NCBI GenBank assembly: GCA_025024175.1
Contig: QCXZ01000041.1
Location: 21,261,786-21,325,785 of the forward strand
Origin: Rhyzopertha dominica
Taxonomy: Eukaryota > Arthropoda > Insecta > Coleoptera > Bostrichidae
Length of the DNA: 64,000 nucleotides
Reading direction: 5' to 3'
Part shown: piece after piece, positions 43,857 to 58,563 of the stretch
How the letters are laid out: every line of letters begins with the position of its first letter
Position numbering within the stretch: the stretch's first letter is position 1
The notes under the pieces: model-generated
The model's input: the letters and a program-made list of their open reading frames with translations, nothing else
What the model was told of the DNA's origin: nothing
Database searches by the model: none
Made by a program: the position numbers and the translations under genes

Positions 43857-46330
43857 CTGGAAGGCAAACGTGACCTATAAGTTTCATTAAGTTAAAATTG
43901 ACGATGATTATCACAACATCTTGTATTGAGGGTTACGAATATTTAATCAAGCACAAGTTACAAAAGGCATTGGGGTAATTTTTAAAGATTTTTTTTTATC
44001 TATTGTTTAAAAATATTTGGAAGATATAAATTTTACGACAAAAAGTACTTTGTACATAATGTGTCAATTTAAGGGTGTGGAAGAGCAACCGGTATAGCAA
44101 TATACAGGGTATTCTGTAATGTTTTATGAACCATTCAGGAGCCTTAATATAAAATTTTTCCATTTAAGTTTTCCCTGTCAAGATATACGACTTTCAAAAT
44201 GGTAAAATAATATAGTTTTTATATTTTCTTCAAAACTGTTACAACAAAATGTTTGAATTTTGGTACACATTATCTGTTAAAAGCTACTTCACGGTAGTAT
44301 CCTTTTTATAAGGTTGTATTTATAAAGAGCGAAAATAACCTCAATTTTTATTTTTTCTGAACTTTTTAATCCATTAGCTAATTCCAACAGCAAAAATTGT
44401 TTTTAAAACTTAATTTAGAAACTTTTCTTACTCTTGTGATGATTTTGTACATCTAGCAGCTTGCGAGAAAAAAAATAATTTTCTTGAGGCTTTAATAATT
44501 ATTTATTTGTAATGGCCGATAATAAACATACTAGGTATTGTCCGTTCTGCCAATAAAATGATCAGTTATATGTAAATCTTTCACCTATGATCAGTGTTAA
44601 GTAATTACAATTACCTGAAAAAGTAATTTAATTATTTTTGTTGTAATTGAAGCAGTAATTAATTACTTGCTCTACAATTATAATTGAAGTACCCATTTTG
44701 TTGCAGTTACCATTACATTTTCACAATTACATTCGACAGAACTATTTTTAATATTGTCAATCTGTGGAACATTTAAATCTGGTTATAATCCAGTAAGGCG
44801 GTAGATATTTAAAAGATCATTTCCATGAGCAAAACTATTTTACATAAAATTCATTATACTGCTTTAGCAAAACTTAATTTATTTGCATTAGTGGCAGTAG
44901 ATCGACTAACGCTTCCGATTAAGTAGAATGTGTTTGTGCTAAGAAATTCAGTGTACTATAACTACAAGATGAAATTTACATTTGACTGTTTCAAATATCC
45001 TCACTTGAAAAAAAAAACACTTGGATTCGATTTGCAGTGTAACCAAAACAACTAAACCTAAATTGGCTAAATCGGATTTTTTTTTTTGCAAGAATATTTT
45101 ATAGTTGAGAGCTCTGCTATGAAACTGCTATCGATACTCTTCAGGAAAAGCCAGTTATATCTGGGATACGCTTTGCCAACTATTTTTTTATTTAACCCAA
45201 AGGTAATGAACAAAATTAAAAATTTGAAATTTTATGCTGAGCTCTGAGATTCAATTATAACAAATATTAAAAATGCTTTTCACATATTTTAGAATTCATT
45301 CAGTTACTTAGTAGAAGACCATACATTTAGGCAACTTATATAACCACAGTTTAAACTTAACTGGATTCATTCTGAGAAAAATAAAGGAAATTATTTTATT
45401 TTGCAATCTATGTTAATAATATAAGCTAGATTAGCAGTTACTAGGAAGAGTTGTAAATTTGCATAAAAAAATAATTAGGATAATTAGTCTTGACTCGATT
45501 AGATCTAAGTTTTTGAGTTTTGTTTTTTTTTTAATTTTCATGTTTCATAACCATGTAAATTTGTCATATTTGTCCTATTAATTTTTAAATGTAATTCCCT
45601 AAATGTTATAATTAATTTGTTAGTTTCTTGTTACTCTGTAGTTGTTTTATTGTGTTTCTATTAAGCCCCGTTACATAATCCATTACTAGAAGTAAGTGTT
45701 ATGTGTGGTTTTTAGTTACAAGAATTTGTTTTATTTATTGTTACCGACAAACCAACGATCAATATTTTAAGTTATAATTAACATTGGACCTTTCGTTAAT
45801 ATTATAGTATCTTGTAAACAGGGCTTCCTCAGTAAACAATATTTTTCTCAGTAAACTGGGAATTCCTATTATAATTGGGTTGTACTTCCATACAGAAAGT
45901 AATGTAAAGAGTGTGGTCTGTATACACCAATTCCAAGTGGTAGGTATGCAAAACGTTTTGGAACAGTATTCTTCAGATATTTGTGATGAGCATAATGAAC
46001 ACCTACACTGCTCTGATGCTCGTCAGAGCTTTTTTTAAAAACATAAAAATTTCTTGTTTTTGTTGAACGTTTTAAAAGATCATGTTGATCTTAATCTTAA
46101 ACCTTCAGTCACTAGCAATGTGACGATTTAGAAATCGTTCCGTATACACTATCCTGGCATGAAAAGCATTTTCATGACACTCCTCATAAATCAGGTGCAT
46201 GTCACAATACTCTTCAGCACTGTAACTGCTATTCTTTTCTGTTTAGTGAAAACAAAAACTAAATTAAGCACCAAGAATTTCTAACATCTACTCAAAAAGT
46301 CACTTTACTGACAAAACAGGTAATGTCTAC

Positions 46331-46442
46331 TATCAACGTTAATTTTTACCTGTATAATTAATGATTATTTGATTTGATTGGGTTTTTTGCAAAAACACAC
46401 ATCAAATCTTGTTAATCATACAGGTAAAAATTAACTTTGATA
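46331..46442. repeat. Fold-back inverted repeat / hairpin, 112 bp
   Basis: The two halves pair over about 31 bp with two mismatches (5' arm ATCAACGTTAATTTTTACCT, 3' arm AGGTAAAAATTAACTTTGAT), with weaker pairing continuing towards the loop. It could be a tiny MITE or a transcribed hairpin; it lies within a minibrain intron. Confidence 0.8.
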
Positions 46443-49400
46443 CAAAAGCGCCAGATGGCGTTCAGTAGCATTACATATATACTTTGACATATATATGCGA
46501 CTTTGACCTGAATATGATTAGGGCTTTAATGGTGTACTGGTTAGCACATTTCGCTATCAATCAAACGGTCCCGGTCAAAGCTAGCAAAACTTTTTCAGAA
46601 ACACATTTCCTTGCAAAAAAACCAAACAAATTTTCTTATAATCAATGCCTACCATGTCTTATAAATTGCCGCTACAAACAGAAATGGTTATTAATGTGCC
46701 AAGAATAATTTTTACTTTTGCTATACAAAGTTCATACTACAAAAATCTGTTGTAAGTTTTATTAAAATGAAATTGTTTTTAAATACTCTTCAAATTACTA
46801 AAAAAGCCTTGAAGGTCCAAATAAAATTGGATTAACNAGGTTAAGTTCAAAATGACGGCTTCATTATAATGCCAGTTTTGGTTTTGAACCCAAAAACTAC
46901 AGCACTTGGTACTTTTTGATACTCATATAAATAAGTTGTTTTTTTTTTGAGGTACACGACTTTTTTTGCAGTGACAGTATTAAAGGCATCAAAAATAAAT
47001 ATGCATGTCAAATTTGATTTGAAAAAGCAAAAAAAAATTATGACTTTATTTATTCAATAATTCCGACTTTTATTTAAGCAAAGCCAAATGTAAGTATCCT
47101 TATCAGTATACAATTGTATGGGAAAGTATTTAGCAGGTAATTTGAATTAGGTTTCATTCATTAAATATTTACTTTGGATCCTTATGTATATTTAATCAAT
47201 AATAGGTTAGGTCTGTGCCAATTTTTCTATGTCTATTAGTTGCTTATATGGTATATTTGCTTTAAAATCTAGTGTTGATAACACCCGTTGTTTATGCTAA
47301 CATACTTTCTTGGAGAAAGCTAATATAATTTTATTAATTTAAATAACTGTTTCATTTAAAGTATTATTCAGATAAGTTTCCTCATAGTACCCTTGCAGCT
47401 AATGTATTCCTTATCTTCAAACGTTTCACTGCTCTTTGTTGGCAGCATCTTCAGTGATGTGTCCAAGCTGTGAAGATACGAAATAGACTGGCAGAAAATT
47501 TGACCTAGATTAAAGTTTCGAATGTACAGTTACAACCAAAACCAATATTAGTGTTAAACTTTGATGATAATTATTGAAAGATGTGTGATATGGAAAATTT
47601 TATTTTTATGTGTAACTTTTGTTTTCGTTTAGAACAAATATGATTGTGCAAATTCAACTTTAATAGTTACATTCAGACAGTGATAAAACTGGAATTCGAT
47701 TTTTTTATAAGTTTCCTATGCACATTAGACTGGTAGCACAAAGTGTGGTTAACCAGATCCACCAGACTACCTGATTAACTACCATTGTCTCAAGCAGCAT
47801 CAATAAAGAATGGTTTTCGTAACAACTGCTTGTTGACCGTGCGTTAACCAGGAAGTTGCTTTGTGCAACTGGCTCATTAATTTTCACATATTATGTTTAA
47901 TTAGAATCATATTAAAAACAATGTACATATAACTTTACATATAATATATTGATAATCAATATATAATAATATATTGATAATCAAATTATCTGCTGTAAAC
48001 TATTTAGACATGCAGTCCTTCCAAAGTTTTCCTTCCTTAATGGGCAAGGTTAATTTGATGTACTTTCACAGTCAGTTTAAAGGGTATAGTGGTCATGCAT
48101 TATGTACATTTTCAATTCCCTTAAGTGCATGAGATGAAATCAAAAGAACCACGAGCAAAATAAAAAATAAGGAGTAGAAAGGCAAAATAAATTCGGTAAA
48201 TTTGTCGTCTATCTACAGGGGTTACTGATTAGACAGCATTGAAATACCTGTGTGTGTTAGGTAGAATTACGGCTCACCACCGTACGACTATGTTAGTCAT
48301 CGTTGGGATCCCGTCATGTCTGCACACATACAACATAACATGTAGTTTTTGTTGATGAAAAGAAAAAATAAAGATAAGTTTTGAACAGCTGCGGCTCTCG
48401 GGTACAACTGGCTCACATGCATTTGATAATAATCTACACAAGTTATTGTTTGGGGGTCAAGATTACTTTTCTCATCTGTTGCTCAAAAACTTTATTAACG
48501 AATAATTTATATCAGTTTTAAAATGCAATATAAACCCATAAGGAGGGATAATACTATCAAATACTCAATTTAAAATACACAGTATTTCCTATGTTGTAGC
48601 AAATATTTGAAATCTTTATTCGGTGTGCAGTATTTTTTTTTTATTTATACTGCTATAGTTTCAAAGCTTGACTATTAATCTAATTTTTACTCACATTTTA
48701 AGAAATATACATTTACTACTAATATATAGCCAAAAACCTTAATTAATGCATTAGCTTCTTACAGGTCTGTTGAATAGTACAAGAATAACAAACTTCAGTA
48801 CTTAAGCTTAAATATCATTTCTAAAAATACTTCCCTGGAACATTAACAAAAACCCTGCATGAAACTTTGTGTTCGAATGAAAAATTTGTACCTTTAAGAT
48901 AAAAAAGGCTATCAATATTTTTTCTTTATTACTAACTGTGCATGGTTTAACCAGTAGAATCGTCTACAACGAAAAAAGGGTTTTCCCATGATCGACTCCA
49001 ACTCGATCAATAACGAATATCAAATTTTCTCAAATGTTCAAAACTTTGATGTCCTATAACTTTTGAAGCGGGAGGCTGCACACCGTAGGGCTCCGGATTA
49101 GAGGTCAGTGGGTCATGAGCTACTACCATATTAAGTTTGGTGGTGATCCAATCAATTCTGTTTCATTGAGTAATATATATACATAGTTCTCCTTTTTCAT
49201 GTACCTCACGGTACTACCAATGAGAGAACGATAAAATATATTGGATAACTTTTACTGGGATATCGTCTGTTCTACAGCTCTGGTAGAACATGGGCAATAA
49301 TCTGAGACAAGCTTCCGATGAATGGTTTTGGTTTAACCTATGTTTCTTATTTTCTGTTGTGACTTATTTATATTACACTTTTAGCCGACATAAAAAGAAA

Positions 49401-50867
49401 ATTAAAAAGGCATGTGATTTTGCTTAGGAGTATGGTAACGCTTACATAGGCATCCTGACTTAGATGGATCCCTATCAAATTTCCGATTTTCATTTAAACC
49501 CCCACACAATCTTCCACATTTAGTCTTTGTTTGCATTGATATAAATTAATATTCAAATATCGATATATTTAGTCCTTGCCCATCCTGCTCAAGCCGGTCT
49601 TAATCAAATCAGGTATCTGGTTAAACTGGAACTACGCGACCATCCCATGGAGATTAAATTAGGAGTAACAGTGGAACTGTTGAGAATTTTCTGAATAAAA
49701 TACACTTTAGTTCAATCCAGCCAACGATTTGAAGAAGTCACCTATATTATTTCTACTGATGATGGAAACTAAGCTGCTGAAATTCATATTCCTTTTCTGA
49801 ATTATTAAGGTAAAGGTTTTTCATAATATATTGTTAAACTTTCTTTTTTCCGTATATCCGATATTTCCCAAAATGTAAACTATATCAAACCAACAAACTA
49901 ATAAATAAAATAAGTCACAAAGTGCTGGTTGTCTTTAATTTTTTGTTTAAAGCACTTAATTAATTAAATACAGTAAAAAATATTTTTAGTAATCCTAGTA
50001 CTGTACTACAAAAGTACCTAAGGGTCATATTAACAAAAATAAAATAATTTTTCTAATATATTGGCAAAATATTCAATATATTGGAATTAACAGTCTAAAA
50101 AATATTTCCAAAGTTATATCCACTTTATTAACTTTCGGCTATTTAAAAGCCATTGTTAGTAACAGGAACTTTTATAAGTATTTTTGACCTTATTAAAAGA
50201 ACAGAAACAAGCAAACCAAAAAGCAACCTACATGCCAGCAACACAAACATAATATTAATATAGATCAAATAAATAATTTAGTACTGGACAATATGAAATA
50301 TTTAATATTTAATAATTTTATGAATTTCTAACATCTCCAAATAATTTAATTTCGATGATTTATCACACAAATGTAATGAATGTAAATTATCTATCATCAC
50401 AGTGTTTATTTAACCATAAATGGTTAGCTAAAGAAGAATTTTTGTTTTCAGTGCTCCTTACCTCTAATTTCTTTGTCATGTCGCAAGCTACAGTTAGAAA
50501 ATACTACTACTTGACTTACATCCAGAGGATGTAGAACATAGCAAATGTAAAAGACTACACCCTCGTAAATATGTATCGAAATGACCTAACGCTGAGAGCA
50601 GGGAATCTAGTAATCAAAAGATCATTGGACTATATTATATTGACACGGCTAAAGAAATTGGTGGATGTCTCAGGCAAAGTACATAAAACATTAAAAACTG
50701 ATCCATATTACTCAATGTGGATTTCTTGAATTTATTCTGGTAAAATAAGTTTTGCCAGGTTTAACCCACTGTATTTTATTTTTAGATTAAGCGCTTTTGG
50801 CTAATAAGCCATCGTCAAACCAGCAACATAAATAAATATTATTAACATTCTGATTAAAAAGGTAATA

Positions 50868-51043
50868 AAAGAAAACCTTATTTTTTCAAAAGCTGACAAA
50901 GGAAAACGTATGGTGATTTTAGACAATAATAATTGCTTAAAGTATTAGGTTCTTAGATAACAGAGATTTCGAAATGGTTGAGAATGATAACACAGTTAAA
51001 TTTAATAACAAATTAAAAAAACTTATAGATAGTGTTGAACTAA
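50868..51043 (+). pseudogene. Penelope-like reverse transcriptase, 5' fragment
   Basis: Plus strand reads SKADKGKRMVILD, typical of the ADKG motif in Penelope-like RTs. After a frame change it reads RFLDNRDFEMVENDN and FNNKLKKLIDSV. It is interrupted at 51044 by the Harbinger-like element and continues at 52119. Confidence 0.75.
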
Positions 51044-52118
51044 GCGCCGTTTGCCACTATACTTATTTAAGTACTGAAATAAGTTCTTAAAATTATCATA
51101 CTGAAAATTAGATGCGCGCGCCGTTTCAATACAAGAAATTAGCCCATGTTCTATTTTCTTGTAATGAATTTCCTACTTCGTGTTAAAACTGCGCAGATCG
51201 ATGCGCACTAACCTGTTTTACTGTTTATAAACAAAACGTTCATAGAACACACTTTTCTAACCTACGCAATAAGCAGGGTTGTGAGATTTGGCAGCTGTTG
51301 TACTGATATCGGCCAAATAAACTTTTGAATAGGGGCTATCTGTTATTTTGGGCTGACTTCCTACTACCAACTAATTAATACATTAACATGAAATGCAGTT
51401 TTACGCCTCTTAAAATATGTATATGGGTGTGAATACACTTTTGACAACCCCGGGAACGTGATGTGTTGTCATGCTTTTGTAAGTGAAACAGAAAGAATGC
51501 TTTCACGGAATTGTGTACCTTGTTTCCCTATTTTGTTATGGACAAGTTCAAATAATTTTTCAAATGAAGCATCGCTCATTTGTAGAAAATTTTTATATGC
51601 TGCTGGATCTTTTATTAGCAGCTCTTCTTTCAGCACATTTAAGAATCCATGAACATTCATTCTCCTTGCAATATCATTGTTAGTATCAACACTGATGCAT
51701 TTAATAATTTTTTTAAGTCGACAGGCATTGTTTTATTTTTAAAAAGAAATTGTTGTAATTCAGGGTGACCACAAACACAAAGAACAGTAAAAGTAATTGT
51801 TTATGAGTGGGTTACATCTAAAGTCTACTTTTCTCTAGCAGTAGAATAGACCTTTTACGTTGCATTTGCTATTGTATAAAGACGGAATTTAATAGATTAC
51901 GGTTAGATTAGCTTTAGGTTGAGAAAATCACGATTAGAACTACAAAAGGGAGCACGCGTACGTATTGAAATTCTTACTGAAAAGAATTTGTAATTACAAA
52001 TTGAGAACAAAACCCTAAGCTTATTTCTTGTATTGAAACGGCGCACACATCTAATTTTCAGTATGATAATTTTGAGAACTTATTTCAGTACTTAAATAAG
52101 TATAGTGGCAAACGGCTC
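51044..52118 (-). mobile_element. Harbinger-like DNA transposon, 1075 bp, with about 100-bp TIRs and TAA target duplication
   Basis: The ends (GCGCCGTTTGCCACTATACT and its near-complement at 52100-52118) form inverted repeats of about 100 bp with a handful of mismatches. Both sides are flanked by TAA (51041-51043 and 52119-52121), matching the 3-bp TNA target sites of PIF/Harbinger. Inside, minus strand 51469-51660 encodes LIKDPAAYKNFLQMSDASFEKLFELVHNKIGKQ..., the N-terminal segment typical of Harbinger transposases. The catalytic part is gone, so it is a non-autonomous deletion derivative. Confidence 0.85.
51469..51660 (-). pseudogene. Harbinger transposase N-terminal fragment
   Basis: About 60 codons containing DPAAYKNFLQMSDASFEKLF, a recognisable N-terminal block of PIF/Harbinger nucleases. 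No DDE catalytic residues remain in the element. Confidence 0.7.
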
Positions 52119-52420
52119 TAACTTTAAATTACTTTAATTCTTTTGAATTACAAACTTCTTCCATGAATCCAAAGACTCCAAGACTATGGATAAAGATGGC
52201 TGTCCTATTAGACCTATTGTTTTTTATATGAATTCTCCATGTTATAATAAATTAGCAAAATGGTTGAATTTAATCCTATGTAGTTATAAATTTTGATAAT
52301 TCTTTGACAAATCTGGCAATGACTTTATCTAATAATAAAATATAGTGGATTAAGCTTTGCAAGATTACAAGAGTACATGAGCTTTTTGGTGTGGACATGA
52401 AAATGTATTAGTTAAAAAAA
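52119..52420 (+). pseudogene. Penelope-like reverse transcriptase, 3' fragment
   Basis: It continues the reading interrupted at 51043. TPRLWIKM lies in one frame, and KDGCPIRPIVFYMNSPCYNK in another, followed by LAKWL. This is the RPIVS-type RT block of Penelope-like elements. Beyond about 52420 it cannot be followed. The two halves join cleanly if the 1075-bp insertion and one TAA are removed. Confidence 0.75.
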
Positions 52421-53467
52421 TTTGACAGCTATTCAGGAAAGAGCTTGATACAATATTTGGAGAAAATTTTTGTTTATATAGAACAAGTCAACACAATCAA
52501 CATACTGTAATTGGGTGGTGAATACTGACTAAACATTAAGCTCAATTTTGGATAAATCTCTTCGAATAAATGGTGGAAGTTGGCTATTTTTGACGTTCAG
52601 AACTAAATAAATGAATACAGTTTTGCTTTCTGAAAATTATCCAGATATTATAATATGTTTCTGTAGGTTTAGTTTAAGATGGTTTACAAAAAATATGTTT
52701 GTCTTTCATAGCAAGCTGTGTTAGAATGGAATATTTGTAACATTACTGGATCATGAAACGCTGTATCATCAAGACGACATACAACATATAATTATAGAAC
52801 CTGTGTTATTCAAAATAATCTAATAAAAGCATTCAAAAGCTACTGCTTTTACTTCAAACTTCACTTGGGTTTTTTTTCTAGATGAGCAAAACAGTAGTAA
52901 ACAAAACACTGTTTAAAAACATGTTTCAAATCTTGGTGAATGTAGATAATCTGCGGGTTTGCATATTGTGCGTTTAACCACCTTACATTGAACAACCATT
53001 GACTTCCTGTATTGACAACACTGCTAGCTTCTCCGGTGCAGCTACATGTTGCAAGTGAGCTCTTAAGAGCAAGCATTCGAATATTAACCAATACACTGAA
53101 TATATTTTCAATATATTGAACATTTTTTTAATATACATATTGCATTTTTTACAATATACTGAACTTTTTGCAATCTATGAAATATTTTCTATTGTGTAAC
53201 CCCTAGGGGCTACACCTCAGAGATAATAAATTAGTATTAGATAACAGTTATTACAAATCTGTCTAACTTATTTAAGCACATGAATCTCTTAGAGCAATCA
53301 TAATAACTGAACTATTTACTGTAAACTAGCTTCTTTGTGTGTGCCATAACTGAATTAACTGATATGAAAATATGGTTGCTATTTGTTGCTAAAAAGAATC
53401 ACCACAAAAGAAAATGAGAAAAGCAAACCTGACTCCCAAAAAACTTAATCAAAAACATAAAACAAAC

Positions 53468-53819
<352 letters not shown>

Positions 53820-54529
53820 CTATGTGCAAAGTTTCTTCAGTTAAGACTAAAAAATGATCCACACCTTGCTTAATTTAAAAATTAGTACAATAGTACAAAA
53901 ATATGTAAACAACTTGAAATTGTTTGTGTTGTAGTAGCATCTTTATCTTTACTTAAATCCTTAAAAGTTCATTAGCTTCTTTCTGTCAGACAATATGAAT
54001 GAATTGCAATCATTACATGTAAATTATATACACTCACCAGCAAAACAAAAAAAAAATTGTATGTACAGATAGTAAATTTATTTGATTCGTTATGTTGAAG
54101 AGCATGCTTAATGTATCCATTACATATCTACCTTGTTAAATTTTAGCTTTTTTTAAATCATATTTGCAGAAAGCAGACTTCAGCATTTCTCGTCCTTTAT
54201 CCATTCTGCAAAACTACAGCTTGTTGGTTTTAGAGTTGAGTTTGTTAGCTTCGCTAAGTTTAGAAACATAAACAATGTCTTTAAACATTGCACAAGTTTA
54301 ACAGACTGGTATGCTGATTGAGGATGATCGAACTCAGTGATATATGTCTCGTAGTCTGCAAATACCCAGTTTTCTACCACACAGGACCCGGATCATAAGG
54401 AAAAACAGCAACAACTGCTGTTGATTGTTTTCTTGTGCTCGCTACATTAACAGAATCTAGATAAACAGCGGTTCAATTCTAACACCATTTTTAAATTGCA
54501 CGAGGAGTTCAAATTAACAAAAGAACAAT

Positions 54530-54860
54530 TAGTCACAAGTTAGTTGACAACGGTCTGAGATCGAGAACGCTTGGCGCTGAACCGCTGTTGATAAAGTGGC
54601 ATCGAACAGCAATGTACACGACTGCACATTTCTTAAACCACGCTACAATGGAGCAAAGTTCTCTTTGCCGATGAGTCATAATTCGGTCTTCGTTCTCCGG
54701 ATGGTCAAGAAAAAGTATGGAGAAGACAGGGGGAATCTTATTCCAAATGTATTCAAACAACTATCTTTCAATGGTGGTTCACTAATGGTATGGGCAGGCA
54801 CCTCCATACAAGCTTGTACTGAGCTCATTTTTGTGGGAATCAAAACTTTTCAATAAGCTA
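54530..54860 (+). pseudogene. Tc1-like transposase fragment
   Basis: Reads LRSRTLGAEPLLIKWHRTAM and FLKPRYNGAKF, then in another frame FADES. It continues with KKKYGEDRGN and SFNGGSLMVWAGTS, the GGSVMVWGG block of Tc1 transposases. Frames are broken and both ends are missing. The orientation is opposite to minibrain. Confidence 0.7.
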
Positions 54861-55834
54861 CTGCTTCATTTCCTCAATGCTCCTCTGGAATCAACTATAG
54901 AGGCCTATCCAGGATCACCAAGTCATGCCAGTAACCCTTTTGCAGTTGCCACTGGTGCTCCAAGAACAATTAAGGGCAATTCCTCTAGAATGCATGTTGC
55001 TGTGATTTTATTAATTCAGTCTAAGACATCTTTAAAGTAGTTTTTAAAATTTTTAATGCATAATAAAACACATTGTTTTGTGTTCCGTTTAATTTTTTTC
55101 TTAATTTCATATCTAGAAGAAATATTCTCTGTTTAGTATTTTTCCAAAAACTGATGCATGGTTAGTTCTTCTGTTCTCAATTACTTGAATGCATCGGTTT
55201 TACTGTACCCCAGCTTGTCAACAGGAGAGTTTTAATCTTTTATTATAGTATCCCAAACACTTTCCATCACCTTCACTCTCCTCTGGTTGCCTGTCTCAGA
55301 ATATACAACTGTTTAGCTGGGGATACAGATATAGATATATTTTTTGATGATTTTACCACCAGATCCGTAAAGAGTAGGCTGACTGGTGCTTTTTTTAGGA
55401 TGTAGTTATGTATATGCTATTTTATTTTGTAACATGGTATGTTGAGTATGTGAACAATATTACACGTTCATTGGATTAGTTGTATACATATATGTACATT
55501 ATTAATTCTGTTCTGACTGCCAATTGTTTGTTAATAATATGTACCATTATAGACACTAGATGTCTGCTGGAATAAACTTCTTAATTATTATTATTAAACA
55601 TTATAACACAGTACAAATTCGCCTCAATACTTCTGTATATAACTTTCATTGTTCTTCAATCCTAATGACGCAATAAGTTGAATAATTGATTATTGTGCAG
55701 GTGAGTGTATTAATAAATTATTCAAAACTGAAATAAATATGAGGCATACTCATCAAAAAGGACTGTCTTGTTATTAAAAAGAAAATATTCATTAGAAAAA
55801 TCTTTTGTATACAGTTTCAGTTTCCTACAAAAGT

Positions 55835-56640
55835 ATTTCATTTTTCCACATAATCGCCGTTTACTTCTAAGCATTTTTCAAAACGTTGCACCAGCTTCTT
55901 CAACCCCTCTGCATAAAAGTTCTCCATCTGAGAATTGAACCATTTCATGATGGCAGTCTTAAATCTTTGTCGTTCCCAAACTGTTGTTCTTTAAGCCACT
56001 GTTTGAAGCACAGCATAGGGCCGTTTGAGTGAGCCTGCTGGTTTCCCTATGCTGTAGTTTGAAGTATGTGAAGAGGAGTTTGTTAAGTATTTTGCAATAT
56101 GTAGCATGTTCAGCAGTTAACCAAAAGAATGTTTTTATCATCCCAGAAAATGGCAGGCATCATTTGCCGAGTCGTGTAAGGAAACCGCTTTAATATTTTG
56201 GTTTTGGTGAAGTTGAATGGAGCCACAGCATTGATTATTGTTTGGTTTCGGGGGTGGCGTAGGATATATACATCTTGTCGCCCTTAACAATGTGGGGAAA
56301 CAAAGTCATTTCTGTCTTGTTGATAACAATCCAAAAACGCCCGTCCACTTGACATTCCTTGCTCTTTGTGCTGGTCCGTAAGCATTTTTGGTACCCACCT
56401 TGCATAAAATTTGTGATATCCAAGCTTCTCTTTAACAATCTTGATTTTAGTAAAACGAAATTCATCAGGTAGAGCACTAACTGTCAATCTTCAAACAGAT
56501 TGAAGCTTTTGGTCCACCTGTTGAATAGGTTCTGGACATTGGGCCTGCCACCCCGCTCTTCATCATGCACATTAGTTCGGCATTCTTGAATTCTCGACAC
56601 GATTGCTAACCTTTCCTTCATTCATTATAGTTACTCCATA
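55835..56640 (-). pseudogene. Old mariner transposase, degenerate
   Basis: Minus strand contains NVHDEERGGRP, KEKLGYHKFYARWVPKMLTD, FVSPHIVKGD, YATPETKQ, and a C-terminus ENFYAEGLKKLVQRFEKCLE. This is the mariner order, spread over all three frames with losses. No terminal inverted repeats were found by eye. Confidence 0.8.
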
Positions 56641-57590
56641 TAGTTCAAGATCCGAGTATTAGCAATATACCCTTCATTTGTTATTTGATGATGACAAGAT
56701 TATATGTTAATTAACTGATAAATCACTCAATCGCGTGGCATTGCTGTTAAATGATATAAATTGTAATTAACTTTTTTCGATCAACTTCCCTGATTCGCTC
56801 TTCATAAAAATTAAGCATTAGCTCAGAGAATTTAGCTTAAAGAATTGTTGCCTAGATTTTAGAAATCAAATTTTCAGCGCCAGTATGGAGAGTGACAGAA
56901 AAGCGTTGCATGCATCACTACATGTGACAGATACAAAGAGTTCTTCTGATAGAAAGTTTTTTCATACATGTAAGCACACTCCATTGATCAAAATCTGGTT
57001 TCAAGTCAGATTAAATATTAACAATAATATTAATTTTTATCACTTACACATTTATTTATCAGTGATTGTATATAATTTTTGAAGGTATATATTTATAATA
57101 CCAGATCTCACACTAATAAACAAGGTATTAATTACTTCCTTGTGGATTTGAGTAGCTGAGGATCCTTTTGCACATAAAAAAATGAATCAAGCTCGCACTT
57201 TGTAATTGAAGGGATCAACGATTGTCAAGGACATTGTTGAGTGCATTCACCAATTTGCTAGCAAATGATAATTAAACAAAGCAATGCATACAACTTTGTT
57301 CGGACCCACCAATATTCAAATATATACAAACTAATCTTACGTTACAAATAAGTCTAGTATAAATAAAATGGGAAAAACATTGTCCACAATAGAAAAAGTA
57401 AATTAGTAAGTTTAGCTCATAGCTTTACTTCACAGTGGTTCTATCAAATTGCACTAGTGTACTTTCTCTAAGTGTAGATTGATTATGTTGGCAGGGTAAT
57501 ATACAGTTCCTTATCACCATATCTATATCAGAAAAGCGTCCCGTGATTATCGTTTTACTAATTACAAATATGCAGACCTGCAGAAAAAAA

Positions 57591-58276
<686 letters not shown>

Positions 58277-58563
58277 TTACAATCAGCTCACAATACACAT
58301 CAATTCTATAAAAGCACTAAATTTTGACTGACCATAGTATCAGTCTATACTTGCAGATTTATTGATTTACTCACATTGTATTTTGCAATTACAAGAGTAA
58401 CAATTTTTTAAACATAATGGAAAATGGAGTTGTAATCGCCCTTTTTACAATATTACTTATTATTTTTTGTGCAAATATACTAATGTAAACTCCTCGACAA
58501 AGTTAATGCACCACTTTACTAAGTTTAATTATAACCAAAAAACAACAAAATTGAACCATACTA

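Larger units (their letters stand above)
43857..53467 (-). other. minibrain intron, 9.6 kb, with nested mobile elements
   Basis: A GT-AG intron between the kinase-end exon and the last exon. It holds a fold-back hairpin (46331-46442) and a split Penelope-like fragment with a Harbinger-like insertion (50868-52420). Fragments starting ACAGGGTATTC near 44104 and the sequence at about 48960-49260 look like old repeats but were not identified. The rest is AT-rich with no gene seen. Confidence 0.75.

Noticed and set aside
44104..44460. Possible DNA transposon starting ACAGGGTATTC
   Set aside because: Similar ACAG-GTGTT ends occur near 39170 and 60885, but I could not find a matching inverted end or coding remnant nearby.
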